Below are positions 7,536 through 16,307 of a DNA stretch of 64,000 nt, piece by piece. Each line of letters starts with the position of its first letter. Position 1 is the first letter of the stretch. Below the pieces are notes generated by a model. That model had not been told where the DNA came from, did not search any database, and saw only the letters and a program-made list of their open reading frames with translations. The translations under genes and the position numbers were made by a program. The stretch is from DUPU01 sp050952465 (lineage in GTDB: Bacteria > Bacillota > Dehalobacteriia > Dehalobacteriales > Dehalobacteriaceae), in NCBI GenBank assembly GCA_050952465.1, contig JBMNKZ010000002.1, positions 1 through 64,000 of the forward strand. The letters run 5' to 3'.

Positions 7536-9936
7536 CTAAGGTCCTCTCCGGCCTAATCTCCGGGCTCGTGCTCCTGGGTGCCTCCTTTTCCACATGGGAT
7601 TCCTTTTCTAAAAGTGCCACGGGCAGTACTTCAGACATAGAATTCACCAGGATAAACTTTAATTTTCTACTGACATTAGCCGGGATGTCTTCCAAATCCT
7701 TTTTATTTTCTGCCGGCAGAATTATTGTTTTGCACCCTGCCCGATGGGCCGCCAATACCTTTTCTTTTATTCCTCCGACAGGCAGCACCCTACCTCTCAA
7801 GGTAATTTCCCCGGTCATTGCTACTTCCTGTCTTACCTTACGCCCGCTTAATTCTGAGGCGATAGCCGTAGCCATAGTAATACCGGCAGATGGGCCGTCC
7901 TTAGGGATAGCACCTTCCGGAACATGAACATGGATATCAGTATTCTCGTAAAAATCTTCCGGGATACCCAGTTCCGAAGCAATAGACCTAATATAGGTGA
8001 ACCCGGCTTGGGCTGACTCTTTCATCACATCCCCCAATTGTCCTGTCAAAGAAATCCGCCCTTTTCCTTTATGGGACTGTACCTCCACGGTTAAAACTTC
8101 TCCGCCTACCTCCGTCCAAGCCAGACCTGTCACTACACCTATTTGATCTTCTTTTTCTGCCAGGCCATATCGATATTTAGCAATACCTAAATATTGGCTG
8201 ATGTTTTGGGCACTGATCTTAGCACTTTTCGTCTTCTTAGCCACAATATCCCTGGCTACTTTTCGGCATAGAGTGGCAATGTTTCTTTCTAAATTACGCA
8301 CTCCAGCCTCCCGAGTATATTCGCGAATAATTGCCCGGATGGCATTTTCCGATACAGTAATCTGCTCTTCTTTCAGACCGTGCTCTTTAATCTGTTTGGG
8401 CAAAAGATACTTTACGGCAATATTTAATTTTTCTTCTTCCGTATAACCGGAGATATTAATTATTTCCATCCGATCCAATAAAGGCCGGGGTATATTATAT
8501 TGTACGTTGGCAGTTGTAATAAACATTACCTTGGATAAATCAAAGGGTGCCTCAATATAATGATCGCTAAAGGTGGAGTTTTGTTCCGGATCCAATACCT
8601 CTAAAAGAGCCGACGAGGGATCACCCCGAAAATCAGAATTCATTTTATCTATTTCATCCAGTAAAAAGACAGGATTCTTCGACCCGGCCAGTTTAATGTT
8701 CTGGATAATCCGGCCCGGCATAGATCCTACATAAGTGCGACGATGGCCGCGGATTTCCGCTTCATCCCGAACTCCTCCCAAGGACATCCGCACAAACTTC
8801 CGTTCCAAGGCTCGGGAAATGGACTTGGCCAGAGAAGTTTTTCCTACTCCGGGCGGTCCCACAAAGCAGAGAATCGGCCCTTTAATTTTTTTCGCCAACT
8901 GGCGAATGGAAAGATATTCAATTATTCTTTCTTTGACTTTTTCCAACCCGTAATGATCTTCATTTAAGATTTCTTCCGCCACATTTATATCCAGACGATC
9001 TTTGGTTTCCTTATTCCAAGGAAGATCCAAAAGCCACTCCAAGTAATTCCTGACCACCATGGCTTCTGCCACCATAGGCGGCATTTTTTCTAACCTATCC
9101 AGTTCTCTTAAAGCTCTTTCATTAACCTCTTTCGGAAGTTTTGCCTTTTTGATCTTGGCTCTTAGTTCATCCACTTCTGCAGCCCGATCTTCTTTATCCC
9201 CCAGCTCTTTTTGAATCGCTTTTAACTGTTCTCGGAGATAATACTCTTTCTGGGTCTTTTCCATCTGTTTTCTGACCCGCAAGTTTATTTTTCGTTCTAG
9301 TTCCAGAATTTCCATTTCTTTAGCCAGAATGGTACATAAACCTTCCAGTCTGTCTTTAACTGAGATTGCTTCCAAAATATTTTGACGATCGGAAAGTTTA
9401 AGGTTTAAATGAGAAGCCACCACATCTGCTAAACGCCCCGGTTCTTCCAAGGTTATTACGGAAACCACTGTTTCTGGCGGTATCTTCTTACTTACCTTTA
9501 CATACTGCTCAAACTGACTGACTAAATTACGCATCAAAGCTTCTGTTTCCGGATCGTTCTTTTTTATCTCATCCTCAGCTTTTGACACAGACACTTTAAG
9601 ATATGGGTCGTAAGAAAGATATTTTTCGATCTTTGCCCGGTAAAGACCTTCTACCAATACTCGGATGGTTCCCCCCGGGAGCTTAAGCAGTTGTCTGATT
9701 TCTGCAACAGTCCCCACCTGATAAATATCAGTCTCATCAGGCTCATCTGTTTGCGCCTCTTTTTGCATAGCAAGAAAAATTTCCTTTTTATCCAACATAG
9801 CCTGATCAATGGCATTAATTGATTTTTCCCGCCCCACGTCTAAATGTACGATCATATATGGGAAAACCAAAACCCCTCGTAAAGGCAGCATTGGGATTTC
9901 ATAAAAATTGCTTTCTTTTCTTTCCAAAAAATTCAC
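7528..9936 (-). CDS. lon: ATP-dependent Lon protease (LonA)
   Basis: Cytoplasmic AAA+ serine protease that degrades misfolded and regulatory proteins. The 802 residues include the N-terminal LON substrate domain (about 14-205), a coiled-coil linker, the AAA+ module with Walker A GPPGVGKTS (about 355) and Walker B FLLDEIDKM, and the C-terminal protease domain with catalytic Ser in DGPSAG and Lys in GGIKEKVLAAHRAG (Ser-Lys dyad). A short acidic/basic tail of about 25 residues extends past the usual end. A second Lon paralogue, lonB, lies immediately upstream (41 bp) in the same direction. Confidence 0.97.
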   Translation of the reverse strand: MNFLERKESNFYEIPMLPLRGVLVFPYMIVHLDVGREKSINAIDQAMLDKKEIFLAMQKEAQTDEPDETDIYQVGTVAEIRQLLKLPGGTIRVLVEGLYRAKIEKYLSYDPYLKVSVSKAEDEIKKNDPETEALMRNLVSQFEQYVKVSKKIPPETVVSVITLEEPGRLADVVASHLNLKLSDRQNILEAISVKDRLEGLCTILAKEMEILELERKINLRVRKQMEKTQKEYYLREQLKAIQKELGDKEDRAAEVDELRAKIKKAKLPKEVNERALRELDRLEKMPPMVAEAMVVRNYLEWLLDLPWNKETKDRLDINVAEEILNEDHYGLEKVKERIIEYLSIRQLAKKIKGPILCFVGPPGVGKTSLAKSISRALERKFVRMSLGGVRDEAEIRGHRRTYVGSMPGRIIQNIKLAGSKNPVFLLDEIDKMNSDFRGDPSSALLEVLDPEQNSTFSDHYIEAPFDLSKVMFITTANVQYNIPRPLLDRMEIINISGYTEEEKLNIAVKYLLPKQIKEHGLKEEQITVSENAIRAIIREYTREAGVRNLERNIATLCRKVARDIVAKKTKSAKISAQNISQYLGIAKYRYGLAEKEDQIGVVTGLAWTEVGGEVLTVEVQSHKGKGRISLTGQLGDVMKESAQAGFTYIRSIASELGIPEDFYENTDIHVHVPEGAIPKDGPSAGITMATAIASELSGRKVRQEVAMTGEITLRGRVLPVGGIKEKVLAAHRAGCKTIILPAENKKDLEDIPANVSRKLKFILVNSMSEVLPVALLEKESHVEKEAPRSTSPEIRPERTLDA

Positions 9937-9977
9937 CCCCGGATGATTAGTCTAAAGAATGCTTACCATATTCTACT

Positions 9978-11690
9978 CTAAAAGCTGATTTCCTGCAAAT
10001 TTTGGGCGTAAGCTACAGGGTTTAAATTTTCTTTCCCGCAAGTTGTAACTTTAATCTTCTCTACCTTATTTTTAACCAAGGCCAAAGACAATACTTCTTC
10101 AAACTTTTCCACACCAATAACCTGAAAATCAACATACTTTTTAAATACCTGCTGCCAATTATCCTTAGGAATGATTACCCGTTTCGCCCCGGCAAGGCGG
10201 GCCGCTTCTACCTTAGCCACGATTCCGCCTACGGGTTTCACATATCCTCTGATCGAAACCTCCCCAGTCATCGCCACCCTATTATCCACCGGAATGCCAG
10301 TAATGGCGGAATACAAAGCTGTGGCAATGGTCACTCCGGCTGAAGGTCCATCAATGGGAATACCGCCTGGAAAGTTAACATGAATATCAAAATCCTTTGG
10401 TTCCAGATTTAAGTAATTTTTTAGAACAGTGAGTACGTTTTCTACGGAACCTTTCACTAGGCTTTTCCGGCGCAGTTTTTTTCCGCTTCCCCCGCCTACC
10501 TCTTCTTCATCAACTACACCGGTAACAATAATCTGCCCTTGTCCTTTTGCCACCGGAATTACTGTAGTCTCCAGCTCCAACAGCATGCCGATATTTGGAC
10601 CTGCCACCGCTAAACCATTAACTAAGCCTACCTGGGGTTCATCCGGAACTTTTTTATCCGGTCTGGGGTCATGCTGTCCGCTGTTAATCACCCATTCAAT
10701 ATCCTGTAGGGTAATCTTTTTACGTTCCTCATTAATCGCTGCTCCGGCGGCAATCTGTACAATATTCACTGCTTCCCGTCCATTAGTAGCGTATTTTGTA
10801 ACTACCTCTAATGCTGCGTCTTCTAACTCCAGGTTGATTTTTTGGGCTGCATTTTTCGTAATGACGGCGATTTCATGGGGCAATAAAGGCCGGAAAAAAA
10901 CCTCTAAACATCTGGATCGAATCGCAGGGGGAATTTCCTCCGGTAGCCTGGTTGTTGCCGCTACCAGACGGAAATCCGCCGGCAAACCGTTTTGAAAAAT
11001 ATCATGTATATGTGATGGTATGTTAGTATCTTCAGGGCTATAATAAGCACTTTCCAACATTACCTTGCGATCTTCCAGAACCTTTAATAGTTTATTAATT
11101 TGAATAGAGTGAAGTTCCCCAATTTCATCAATAAAAAGAATTCCTCCATGAGCTTTTGTAACCGCCCCGGATTTTGGCTGGGGAATTCCTGCCATCCCCA
11201 TCGCTCCGGCACCCTGATAAATAGGGTCATGTACCGAGCCGATTAGTGGATCGGCGATCCCTCTCTCATCAAATCTTGCTGTGGCTCCATCCACTTCTAT
11301 AAATTTGGCATCCGCGGCAAAGGGACTGTCTTTATATTTTTTGGCTTCATCCAAAACCAGTCTGGCGGCAGCTGTTTTCCCCACACCGGGAGGGCCATAA
11401 ATAATAATATGTTGAGGGTTAGGACCGCATAAGGCAGCACGTAGTGCTTTTAAACCTTCCTCCTGACCGATTATCTCATCGAAATGAGCCGGCCTTGTTT
11501 TTTCTGACAGAGGAACAGTTAGAGATATATCCCGCATTTTTTTTAATTTTTCCATTTCCTTTTTCGATTCACGTTCTATGGAAATTTTGTTACCCTGCTG
11601 GCCCCGAAGTAAATTCCAAAAATAGAGGCCAATTACAATGCCAAAGAAGATCTGCACAAATACCAAAATGATTACAATTCCTGAGGACAT
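9978..11690 (-). CDS. lonB: Membrane-anchored ATP-dependent protease LonB
   Basis: LonB-type AAA+ protease, in Bacillus forespore-associated. The N-terminus has one hydrophobic segment (about residues 3-27) that would anchor it, replacing the soluble LON substrate domain. It has Walker A GPPGVGKTAAA, Walker B GGILFIDEIGELH, and a protease domain with Ser in DGPSAGVTIATA and Lys in GGIVAKVEAARLAG. An in-frame TTG at 11699 sits too close to the AAAGGGG ribosome site; the ATG at 11690 has proper spacing. It lies between clpX and lon, all in one direction, as in many sporulating Firmicutes. Confidence 0.94.
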   Translation of the reverse strand: MSSGIVIILVFVQIFFGIVIGLYFWNLLRGQQGNKISIERESKKEMEKLKKMRDISLTVPLSEKTRPAHFDEIIGQEEGLKALRAALCGPNPQHIIIYGPPGVGKTAAARLVLDEAKKYKDSPFAADAKFIEVDGATARFDERGIADPLIGSVHDPIYQGAGAMGMAGIPQPKSGAVTKAHGGILFIDEIGELHSIQINKLLKVLEDRKVMLESAYYSPEDTNIPSHIHDIFQNGLPADFRLVAATTRLPEEIPPAIRSRCLEVFFRPLLPHEIAVITKNAAQKINLELEDAALEVVTKYATNGREAVNIVQIAAGAAINEERKKITLQDIEWVINSGQHDPRPDKKVPDEPQVGLVNGLAVAGPNIGMLLELETTVIPVAKGQGQIIVTGVVDEEEVGGGSGKKLRRKSLVKGSVENVLTVLKNYLNLEPKDFDIHVNFPGGIPIDGPSAGVTIATALYSAITGIPVDNRVAMTGEVSIRGYVKPVGGIVAKVEAARLAGAKRVIIPKDNWQQVFKKYVDFQVIGVEKFEEVLSLALVKNKVEKIKVTTCGKENLNPVAYAQNLQEISF

Positions 11691-11739
11691 TTTTAACAAC
11701 CCCTTTCCATGTCTCTGATTATTATTTGCCTGAAGAAAG

Positions 11740-11769
11740 AAAAAATACCCGGTAATGGGTATTTTTTTA
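11740..11769 (-). terminator. Terminator after clpX
   Basis: Stem AAAATACCC / GGGTATTTT with a 6-nt loop, T-rich on the minus strand, 9 nt past the clpX stop. It separates clpX from lonB. Confidence 0.8.
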
Positions 11770-11777
11770 TCTTAGAT

Positions 11778-13037
11778 TTAAGCCGAAGCTTCTTTTTTCT
11801 TAGGTCTTTCTTCTGTAAGGAGCAGGGGTTTATCCTTCTTCTCTACTGCCTCTTTTGTCACAACGCATTTTGTCACATCTTTTCTGGACGGAATGTCATA
11901 CATTACATCCAGCATCAGATCTTCTAAAATTGCCCTTAAGCCCCGGGCACCTGTATTTCTTTTAATAGCTTCATTAGCAATGTAACGGAGAGCCTCTTCT
12001 TTAAATTCTAACATCACTCCGTCAATTTCCAATAGCTTTTGATATTGTTTGACCAATGCATTTTTGGGTTCCACCAGGATGCGCATTAAAGCATTGTCAT
12101 CCAGGGCATCCAAGGTGACAATAATGGGCATGCGTCCGACAAATTCAGGAATTAAGCCGTATTTCAACAAATCTTCCGGCAAAATCCGGGCTAAGATTTC
12201 CCCAATCTTTTTATCGTTTTTACTTTTAATATCCGCGCCAAAACCCATGGTTTTAGATCCGGTTCTGTTTTGAATGATTTTATCTATACCATCAAAGGCA
12301 CCGCCGCAAATAAACAAAATATTGGTCGTATCTAATTGAATAAATTCTTGATGAGGATGTTTTCTGCCTCCCTGAGGCGGTACACTAGCGACAGTTCCCT
12401 CAAGAATTTTTAAGAGAGCCTGCTGCACTCCTTCTCCGGATACATCCCGGGTAATGGATGGATTCTCCGATTTCCGAGCAATTTTATCAATTTCATCAAT
12501 ATAGACAATGCCCTTTTCCGCTTTCTCCACATCATAGTCTGCCGCTTGAATCAGTTTAAGCAGGATATTTTCCACATCCTCGCCTACATAACCGGCTTCC
12601 GTAAGGGATGTAGCATCAGCAATGGCAAAAGGTACATTCAACACCCGGGCTAGTGTCTGAGCAAGTAACGTTTTACCACTCCCAGTAGGCCCGAGCATCA
12701 CGATATTGCTTTTTTGCAGCTCCACATCATCAATTTTATTGCCCAAATTAATTCTCTTGTAATGATTATAAACAGCCACCGCTAAGGATTTCTTAGCCTG
12801 TTCCTGTCCAATTACATATTGATCGAGAATACCCATAATTTCTTTGGGTTTTGGGATTTCTCCCATATCAAAGCCCAAGTCTTCACTTAATTCTTCTTCG
12901 ATAATCTCGTTACACAATTCAATACATTCGTCACAGATATATACACCAGGGCCTGCTACCAACTTCTTTACCTGATCCTGAAGCTTTCCGCAAAAGGAAC
13001 ATTTTAATTGTCCCTTGTCGTCAGTGTACTTATACAT
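11778..13037 (-). CDS. clpX: ATP-dependent Clp protease ATP-binding subunit ClpX
   Basis: AAA+ unfoldase that feeds ClpP. The 419 residues comprise an N-terminal zinc-binding domain with CxxC pairs at C13/C16 and C35/C38, an ATPase with Walker A GPTGSGKT (about 115-122) and Walker B VYIDEIDKI, the IGF-type ClpP-contact loop region (here around KTMGFGADI) and a sensor-2 domain with GARGLRAI. It starts 17 bp after clpP and is followed by a terminator, so clpP-clpX form one unit, probably together with tig. Confidence 0.97.
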   Translation of the reverse strand: MYKYTDDKGQLKCSFCGKLQDQVKKLVAGPGVYICDECIELCNEIIEEELSEDLGFDMGEIPKPKEIMGILDQYVIGQEQAKKSLAVAVYNHYKRINLGNKIDDVELQKSNIVMLGPTGSGKTLLAQTLARVLNVPFAIADATSLTEAGYVGEDVENILLKLIQAADYDVEKAEKGIVYIDEIDKIARKSENPSITRDVSGEGVQQALLKILEGTVASVPPQGGRKHPHQEFIQLDTTNILFICGGAFDGIDKIIQNRTGSKTMGFGADIKSKNDKKIGEILARILPEDLLKYGLIPEFVGRMPIIVTLDALDDNALMRILVEPKNALVKQYQKLLEIDGVMLEFKEEALRYIANEAIKRNTGARGLRAILEDLMLDVMYDIPSRKDVTKCVVTKEAVEKKDKPLLLTEERPKKKEASA

Positions 13038-13054
13038 ATATTCACCTCTCTAGT

Positions 13055-13654
13055 CTACTTCGTGGCAGGTAACCTTTTAGATAGTATTCCGTCGATCAAA
13101 CCATATTCTTTAGCTTCTATAGGATTCATAAAATAATCACGGTCAGTATCTCGGGCAATTTTCTCCAAAGACTGTCCTGTTCTTTCTGCTAATATCTTAT
13201 TCAATTCGTCACGAATGCGTAATATCCTTTTAGCATGAATTTCAATATCAACCGCTTGTCCTTGAGTTCCCCCAGCCGGCTGGTGAATCATGATTTCGCT
13301 GTTAGGCAAGGCAAATCTCTTGCCAGGTGCCCCAGCTGCTAATAGAAAAGCGCCCATGCTGGCGGCCAAGCCAACACAAATGGTGGAAACATCAGGTCTT
13401 ATTACCTGCATGGTGTCATAAATAGCCATACCTGCGGTGATTGATCCCCCTGGACTGTTGATATAGAGATGAATATCTTTATCAGGGTCTTCCGCCTCTA
13501 AAAAAAGCATTTGAGCAATAATTAAATTAGCCACATTATCATCAACCTGGCTACCGAGAAAAATAATTCGGTCTTTCAACAACCGGGAATAAATATCATA
13601 AGCTCTCTCTCCCCGGTTTGTTTGTTCTACTACCATGGGAATTAATGTACTCAT
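13055..13654 (-). CDS. clpP: ATP-dependent Clp protease proteolytic subunit ClpP
   Basis: Tetradecameric serine protease chamber. At 199 residues it is of standard length. The catalytic triad can be read as Ser99 (GLAASMGAF), His124 (MIHQP) and Asp173 (TDRDYFM). The handle region and the INSPGGS loop are intact. The gene lies between tig and clpX, the conserved tig-clpP-clpX order, with small gaps that suggest co-transcription. Confidence 0.97.
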   Translation of the reverse strand: MSTLIPMVVEQTNRGERAYDIYSRLLKDRIIFLGSQVDDNVANLIIAQMLFLEAEDPDKDIHLYINSPGGSITAGMAIYDTMQVIRPDVSTICVGLAASMGAFLLAAGAPGKRFALPNSEIMIHQPAGGTQGQAVDIEIHAKRILRIRDELNKILAERTGQSLEKIARDTDRDYFMNPIEAKEYGLIDGILSKRLPATK

Positions 13655-13712
13655 TTATCACACCTCTCTTTGCTTTAAACAATATGATTTTTATACCCAT
13701 AATAGAAGCAAA

Positions 13713-15005
13713 TTATGCAATCTTACTTGAGTTCACCAAAAAGTCCATCGTCTTGTTCATAGCAATACCAATTTTTAACGAATCCAAACGCCCGGTGTCA
13801 GCAAGAGCTTCTTTGATCTTATCCACAGGCTGCTGATACTGGTCAGCTATCTTTTGTAATTCACTGTTCAGATCTTCCTCAGTGACCTCAAGGTTCTCTG
13901 CCTTGGCCACAGCCTCCAACACCAGATCAATTTTAACATCACGTTCAGCTTGAGGGCGATACTGCTCCTTAAGTTTATCAATATCAGTATTGGCAAACTG
14001 TAAATACTGCTCCAATTTTAATCCCTGCATGCTTAGTCTTTCGCCAAAATCCTCCACAATGCTATCTACCCTGTTGTCTATCATCACGCTGGGTATTTCC
14101 ACTGAGGCAGCATCAACCACCTTGGTTAAGATTTCGTGTCTTACATGTTCCTCGGCTCTTCTTTTTGCATTTTCCTCTAAGCGTTTCTTGATATCAGCCT
14201 TCAAGTCATCCAAATTTTCAAACTCACTGACATCTTTGGCAAATTCATCATCTATGGGGGATAATTCTTTTCGTTTAATTCCTTTAATTTCTACCTTAAA
14301 TAAAGCTTCTTTGCCAGCTAATTCTTCCTTGTGATATTTCTCCGGGAAGGTTACCTTGACATCCCTTTTTTCATTTAATTTTGCCCCAATCAGCTGGTCT
14401 TCAAATCCCGGAATAAAAGAACCTGAGCCAATGCCTAAGGAATGATTTTCGGAAGTTCCTCCTTCAAAGGGCTCTCCATCGATAAATCCCTGAAAAGAAA
14501 TCGAGGCAATATCTCCGGTTTGGATCTCATCTTCCTCACCTAATTCAATCAATTTTGCGCACCTTTGCTGTAATTTCTCCAGTTCTTTGTCAACATCCTC
14601 TTCAACTACCGGATAGTTTGGTTTTTCCACTTCAATACCCTTATATTCTCCCAAAGTTACTTCGGGCTTCACATCAACCGTTACCTTAAAAGTAAAGGGC
14701 TTTTCTTCCTCTAGCTGGACAATCTCCACATTTGGCCTGTCAATAGGCTCTATACCTGTTTCTTCAATGGCTGCAGCAATATTCGGGAGGATCATAAGTT
14801 CTGCCGCTTCTTGCAACAAAGCAGCTTTCCCAATATATCTTTCTAAAATTGCCTTAGGTGCTTTCCCTTTCCTAAAACCAGGGATATTTACCTTTTTAAC
14901 CAGTTTATTGTGTGCTTGTTGTATCGCCCGTTCTACTTGATCAGTTTCTACCTCAATGTCCAGCTGCATTTTATTCGTGTCTATTTTCTCCAAGTTAACT
15001 TTCAT
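13713..15005 (-). CDS. tig: Trigger factor (ribosome-associated chaperone, peptidyl-prolyl isomerase)
   Basis: Binds nascent chains at the ribosome exit tunnel. The 430 residues contain the ribosome-docking loop GFRKGKAP (43-50), a central FKBP-like domain (about 160-245; GDIASISFQGFIDGEPFEGG) and a long C-terminal helical chaperone domain. The ATG at 15005 follows a GGAGG ribosome site. First gene of the tig-clpP-clpX run; the upstream 165 bp to the tRNA terminator should hold its promoter. Confidence 0.96.
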   Translation of the reverse strand: MKVNLEKIDTNKMQLDIEVETDQVERAIQQAHNKLVKKVNIPGFRKGKAPKAILERYIGKAALLQEAAELMILPNIAAAIEETGIEPIDRPNVEIVQLEEEKPFTFKVTVDVKPEVTLGEYKGIEVEKPNYPVVEEDVDKELEKLQQRCAKLIELGEEDEIQTGDIASISFQGFIDGEPFEGGTSENHSLGIGSGSFIPGFEDQLIGAKLNEKRDVKVTFPEKYHKEELAGKEALFKVEIKGIKRKELSPIDDEFAKDVSEFENLDDLKADIKKRLEENAKRRAEEHVRHEILTKVVDAASVEIPSVMIDNRVDSIVEDFGERLSMQGLKLEQYLQFANTDIDKLKEQYRPQAERDVKIDLVLEAVAKAENLEVTEEDLNSELQKIADQYQQPVDKIKEALADTGRLDSLKIGIAMNKTMDFLVNSSKIA

Positions 15006-15171
15006 TAATGTTCCTCCTTTAGTATGTACGTGTCACATTTAATAATTCCCATCAATTGCTAATTTTAAACAATTACTAAGAAATATGCTTATTTCAATTC
15101 TACAATTTCTTACTATTTTCCTTCCTCGCCAAAAATAAAATCAGCATAATAAAGAATTTTAAAGCAATATG

Positions 15172-15196
15172 AAAAAGCCCCCAATACGGGGGTTAC
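15172..15196 (-). terminator. Terminator of the five-tRNA operon
   Basis: Minus-strand hairpin AACCCCCGTATTGGGGGCTT followed by TTTC, a few bases after tRNA-Gly(GCC). Confidence 0.85.
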
Positions 15197-15200
15197 AAAT

Positions 15201-15275
<75 letters not shown>

Positions 15276-15327
15276 ATAATAATGTATTGGTTGCTTATTA
15301 AAACTGTTAACTATCGGATATAATAAA

Positions 15328-15410
15328 TGGTGCGGGAGAAGGGACTTGAACCCCCACGGTTACCCGCCAGATCCTAAGTCTGGTGCGTCTGCCAATTCCG
15401 CCACTCCCGC
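15328..15410 (-). tRNA. tRNA-Leu (anticodon TAG)
   Basis: Acceptor GCGGGAG, class II tRNA with a long variable arm (GCGGGTAACCGT), anticodon loop CTTAGGA and an encoded CCA; 83 nt. Confidence 0.96.
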
Positions 15411-15453
15411 TAAATCTTGGAGACATTACAAAAAGTATGCCCCCCTAAATAAT

Positions 15454-15529
15454 TGGTGGGCCATCACGGACTCGAACCGGGGACACCCTGATTAAGAGTC
15501 AGGTGCTCTACCAACTGAGCTAATGGCCC
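15454..15529 (-). tRNA. tRNA-Lys (anticodon CTT)
   Basis: Acceptor GGGCCAT/ATGGCCC, anticodon loop CTCTTAA in stem CCTGA/TCAGG, encoded CCA. The T stem (CCCGG/CCGTG) contains one C-U mismatch at pair 50-64; the rest is canonical. Confidence 0.93.
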
Positions 15530-15537
15530 AAAAAAAA

Positions 15538-15612
15538 TGGCTGGGGCGGCTGGATTCGAACCAACGCATGACGATTCCAAAGACCGTTGCCTTACCGCTT
15601 GGCTACGCCCCA
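15538..15612 (-). tRNA. tRNA-Gln (anticodon TTG)
   Basis: Acceptor TGGGGCG/CGCCCCA, anticodon loop CTTTGGA, T loop TTCGAAT, encoded CCA. The U1-A72 pair is typical of tRNA-Gln. Confidence 0.96.
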
Positions 15613-15625
15613 TCGTAGATTAAAT

Positions 15626-15702
15626 TGGGGTGGATGAAGGGATTTGAACCCTCGAGTGCCGGAGCCACAATCCGGTGCGTTGACCGCTTCGCCACATCCA
15701 CC
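15626..15702 (-). tRNA. tRNA-His (anticodon GTG)
   Basis: Anticodon loop TTGTGGC, encoded CCA and an extra 5' G (position -1 at 15702) facing C73, the hallmark of tRNA-His. First gene after its promoter. Confidence 0.97.
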
Positions 15703-15728
15703 ATCTAACTTCTGTAGCCACAAAAATA

Positions 15729-15757
15729 ATATTAACAAACCAATAATAAAATGTCAA
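15729..15757 (-). promoter_or_regulatory. Promoter of the His-Gln-Lys-Leu-Gly tRNA operon
   Basis: Minus strand TTGACA (15757-15752), 17-nt spacer, TAATAT (15734-15729), 27 nt before the 5' end of tRNA-His. Confidence 0.85.
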
Positions 15758-15807
15758 GCAAACAATAGAAAGTAATTTTCTCCTAATATGGGATGGTTTT
15801 GCCGGTT

Positions 15808-15830
15808 AAAAAAGCGCTATAAAGCGCTTT
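15808..15830 (-). terminator. Terminator after tRNA-Arg
   Basis: Stem AAAGCGCT / AGCGCTTT followed on the minus strand by TTTAAC, directly after tRNA-Arg. It closes the Gly(UCC)-Arg unit. Confidence 0.8.
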
Positions 15831-15838
15831 AACTTTTC

Positions 15839-15915
15839 TGGCGCGCCTGAAGGGACTCGAACCCCTGGCACACGGATTAGAAGTCCGTTGCTCTATCCAC
15901 CTGAGCTACAGGCGC
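15839..15915 (-). tRNA. tRNA-Arg (anticodon TCT)
   Basis: Acceptor GCGCCTG/CAGGCGC, anticodon loop CTTCTAA in stem ACGGA/TCCGT, T loop TTCGAGT, encoded CCA. Confidence 0.96.
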
Positions 15916-15923
15916 ATATTAAG

Positions 15924-16018
15924 TGATTCTTAGCTTCAGAATACCTACTTCGCCTGAAGCTTAGAAGAACTTATCCAGGGACGTAGTAGCCGTTACGGCT
16001 GGTACATCATCGGATAAA
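15924..16018. repeat. Two hairpins between tRNA-Arg and tRNA-Gly(UCC)
   Basis: The first inverted repeat pairs TTCTTAGCTTCAG with CTGAAGCTTAGAA (12 of 13 positions). The second has outer arms TTATCC/GGATAA enclosing an inner AGCCG-TTA-CGGCT hairpin. They lie inside the presumed Gly-Arg tRNA transcript. They could be processing structures, a small RNA or a short interspersed repeat; no function is assigned. Confidence 0.6.
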
Positions 16019-16037
16019 TAAACCTACATGAAATTAT

Positions 16038-16111
<74 letters not shown>

Positions 16112-16140
16112 ATGCATTGTCTCTCGAACTGACAAAGAAT

Positions 16141-16169
16141 AGTATACCCGAAAGACATTCTTAGGTCAA
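16141..16169 (-). promoter_or_regulatory. Promoter of tRNA-Gly(UCC)-tRNA-Arg
   Basis: Minus strand TTGACC (16169-16164), 17-nt spacer, TATACT (16146-16141), 30 nt before the tRNA-Gly 5' end. Confidence 0.85.
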
Positions 16170-16307
16170 AAACGATTTTCCTGTCATCAGAGACTGCTAT
16201 CAGCGTTCTAGTTCGTTATAGTCATTTTTTCGCCAGATATCTTTATCTTTTGTTATTTTTTAATAAAGTACCCTGACCTTATTAAATTATTTCCTAATCT
16301 GCTCTGT

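Noticed and set aside
10429..10995. 188-codon open frame on the plus strand
   Set aside because: Lies wholly antisense to the AAA+ domain of lonB, lacks a ribosome site and shows Ser/Pro/Thr-rich low-complexity translation typical of a shadow frame.
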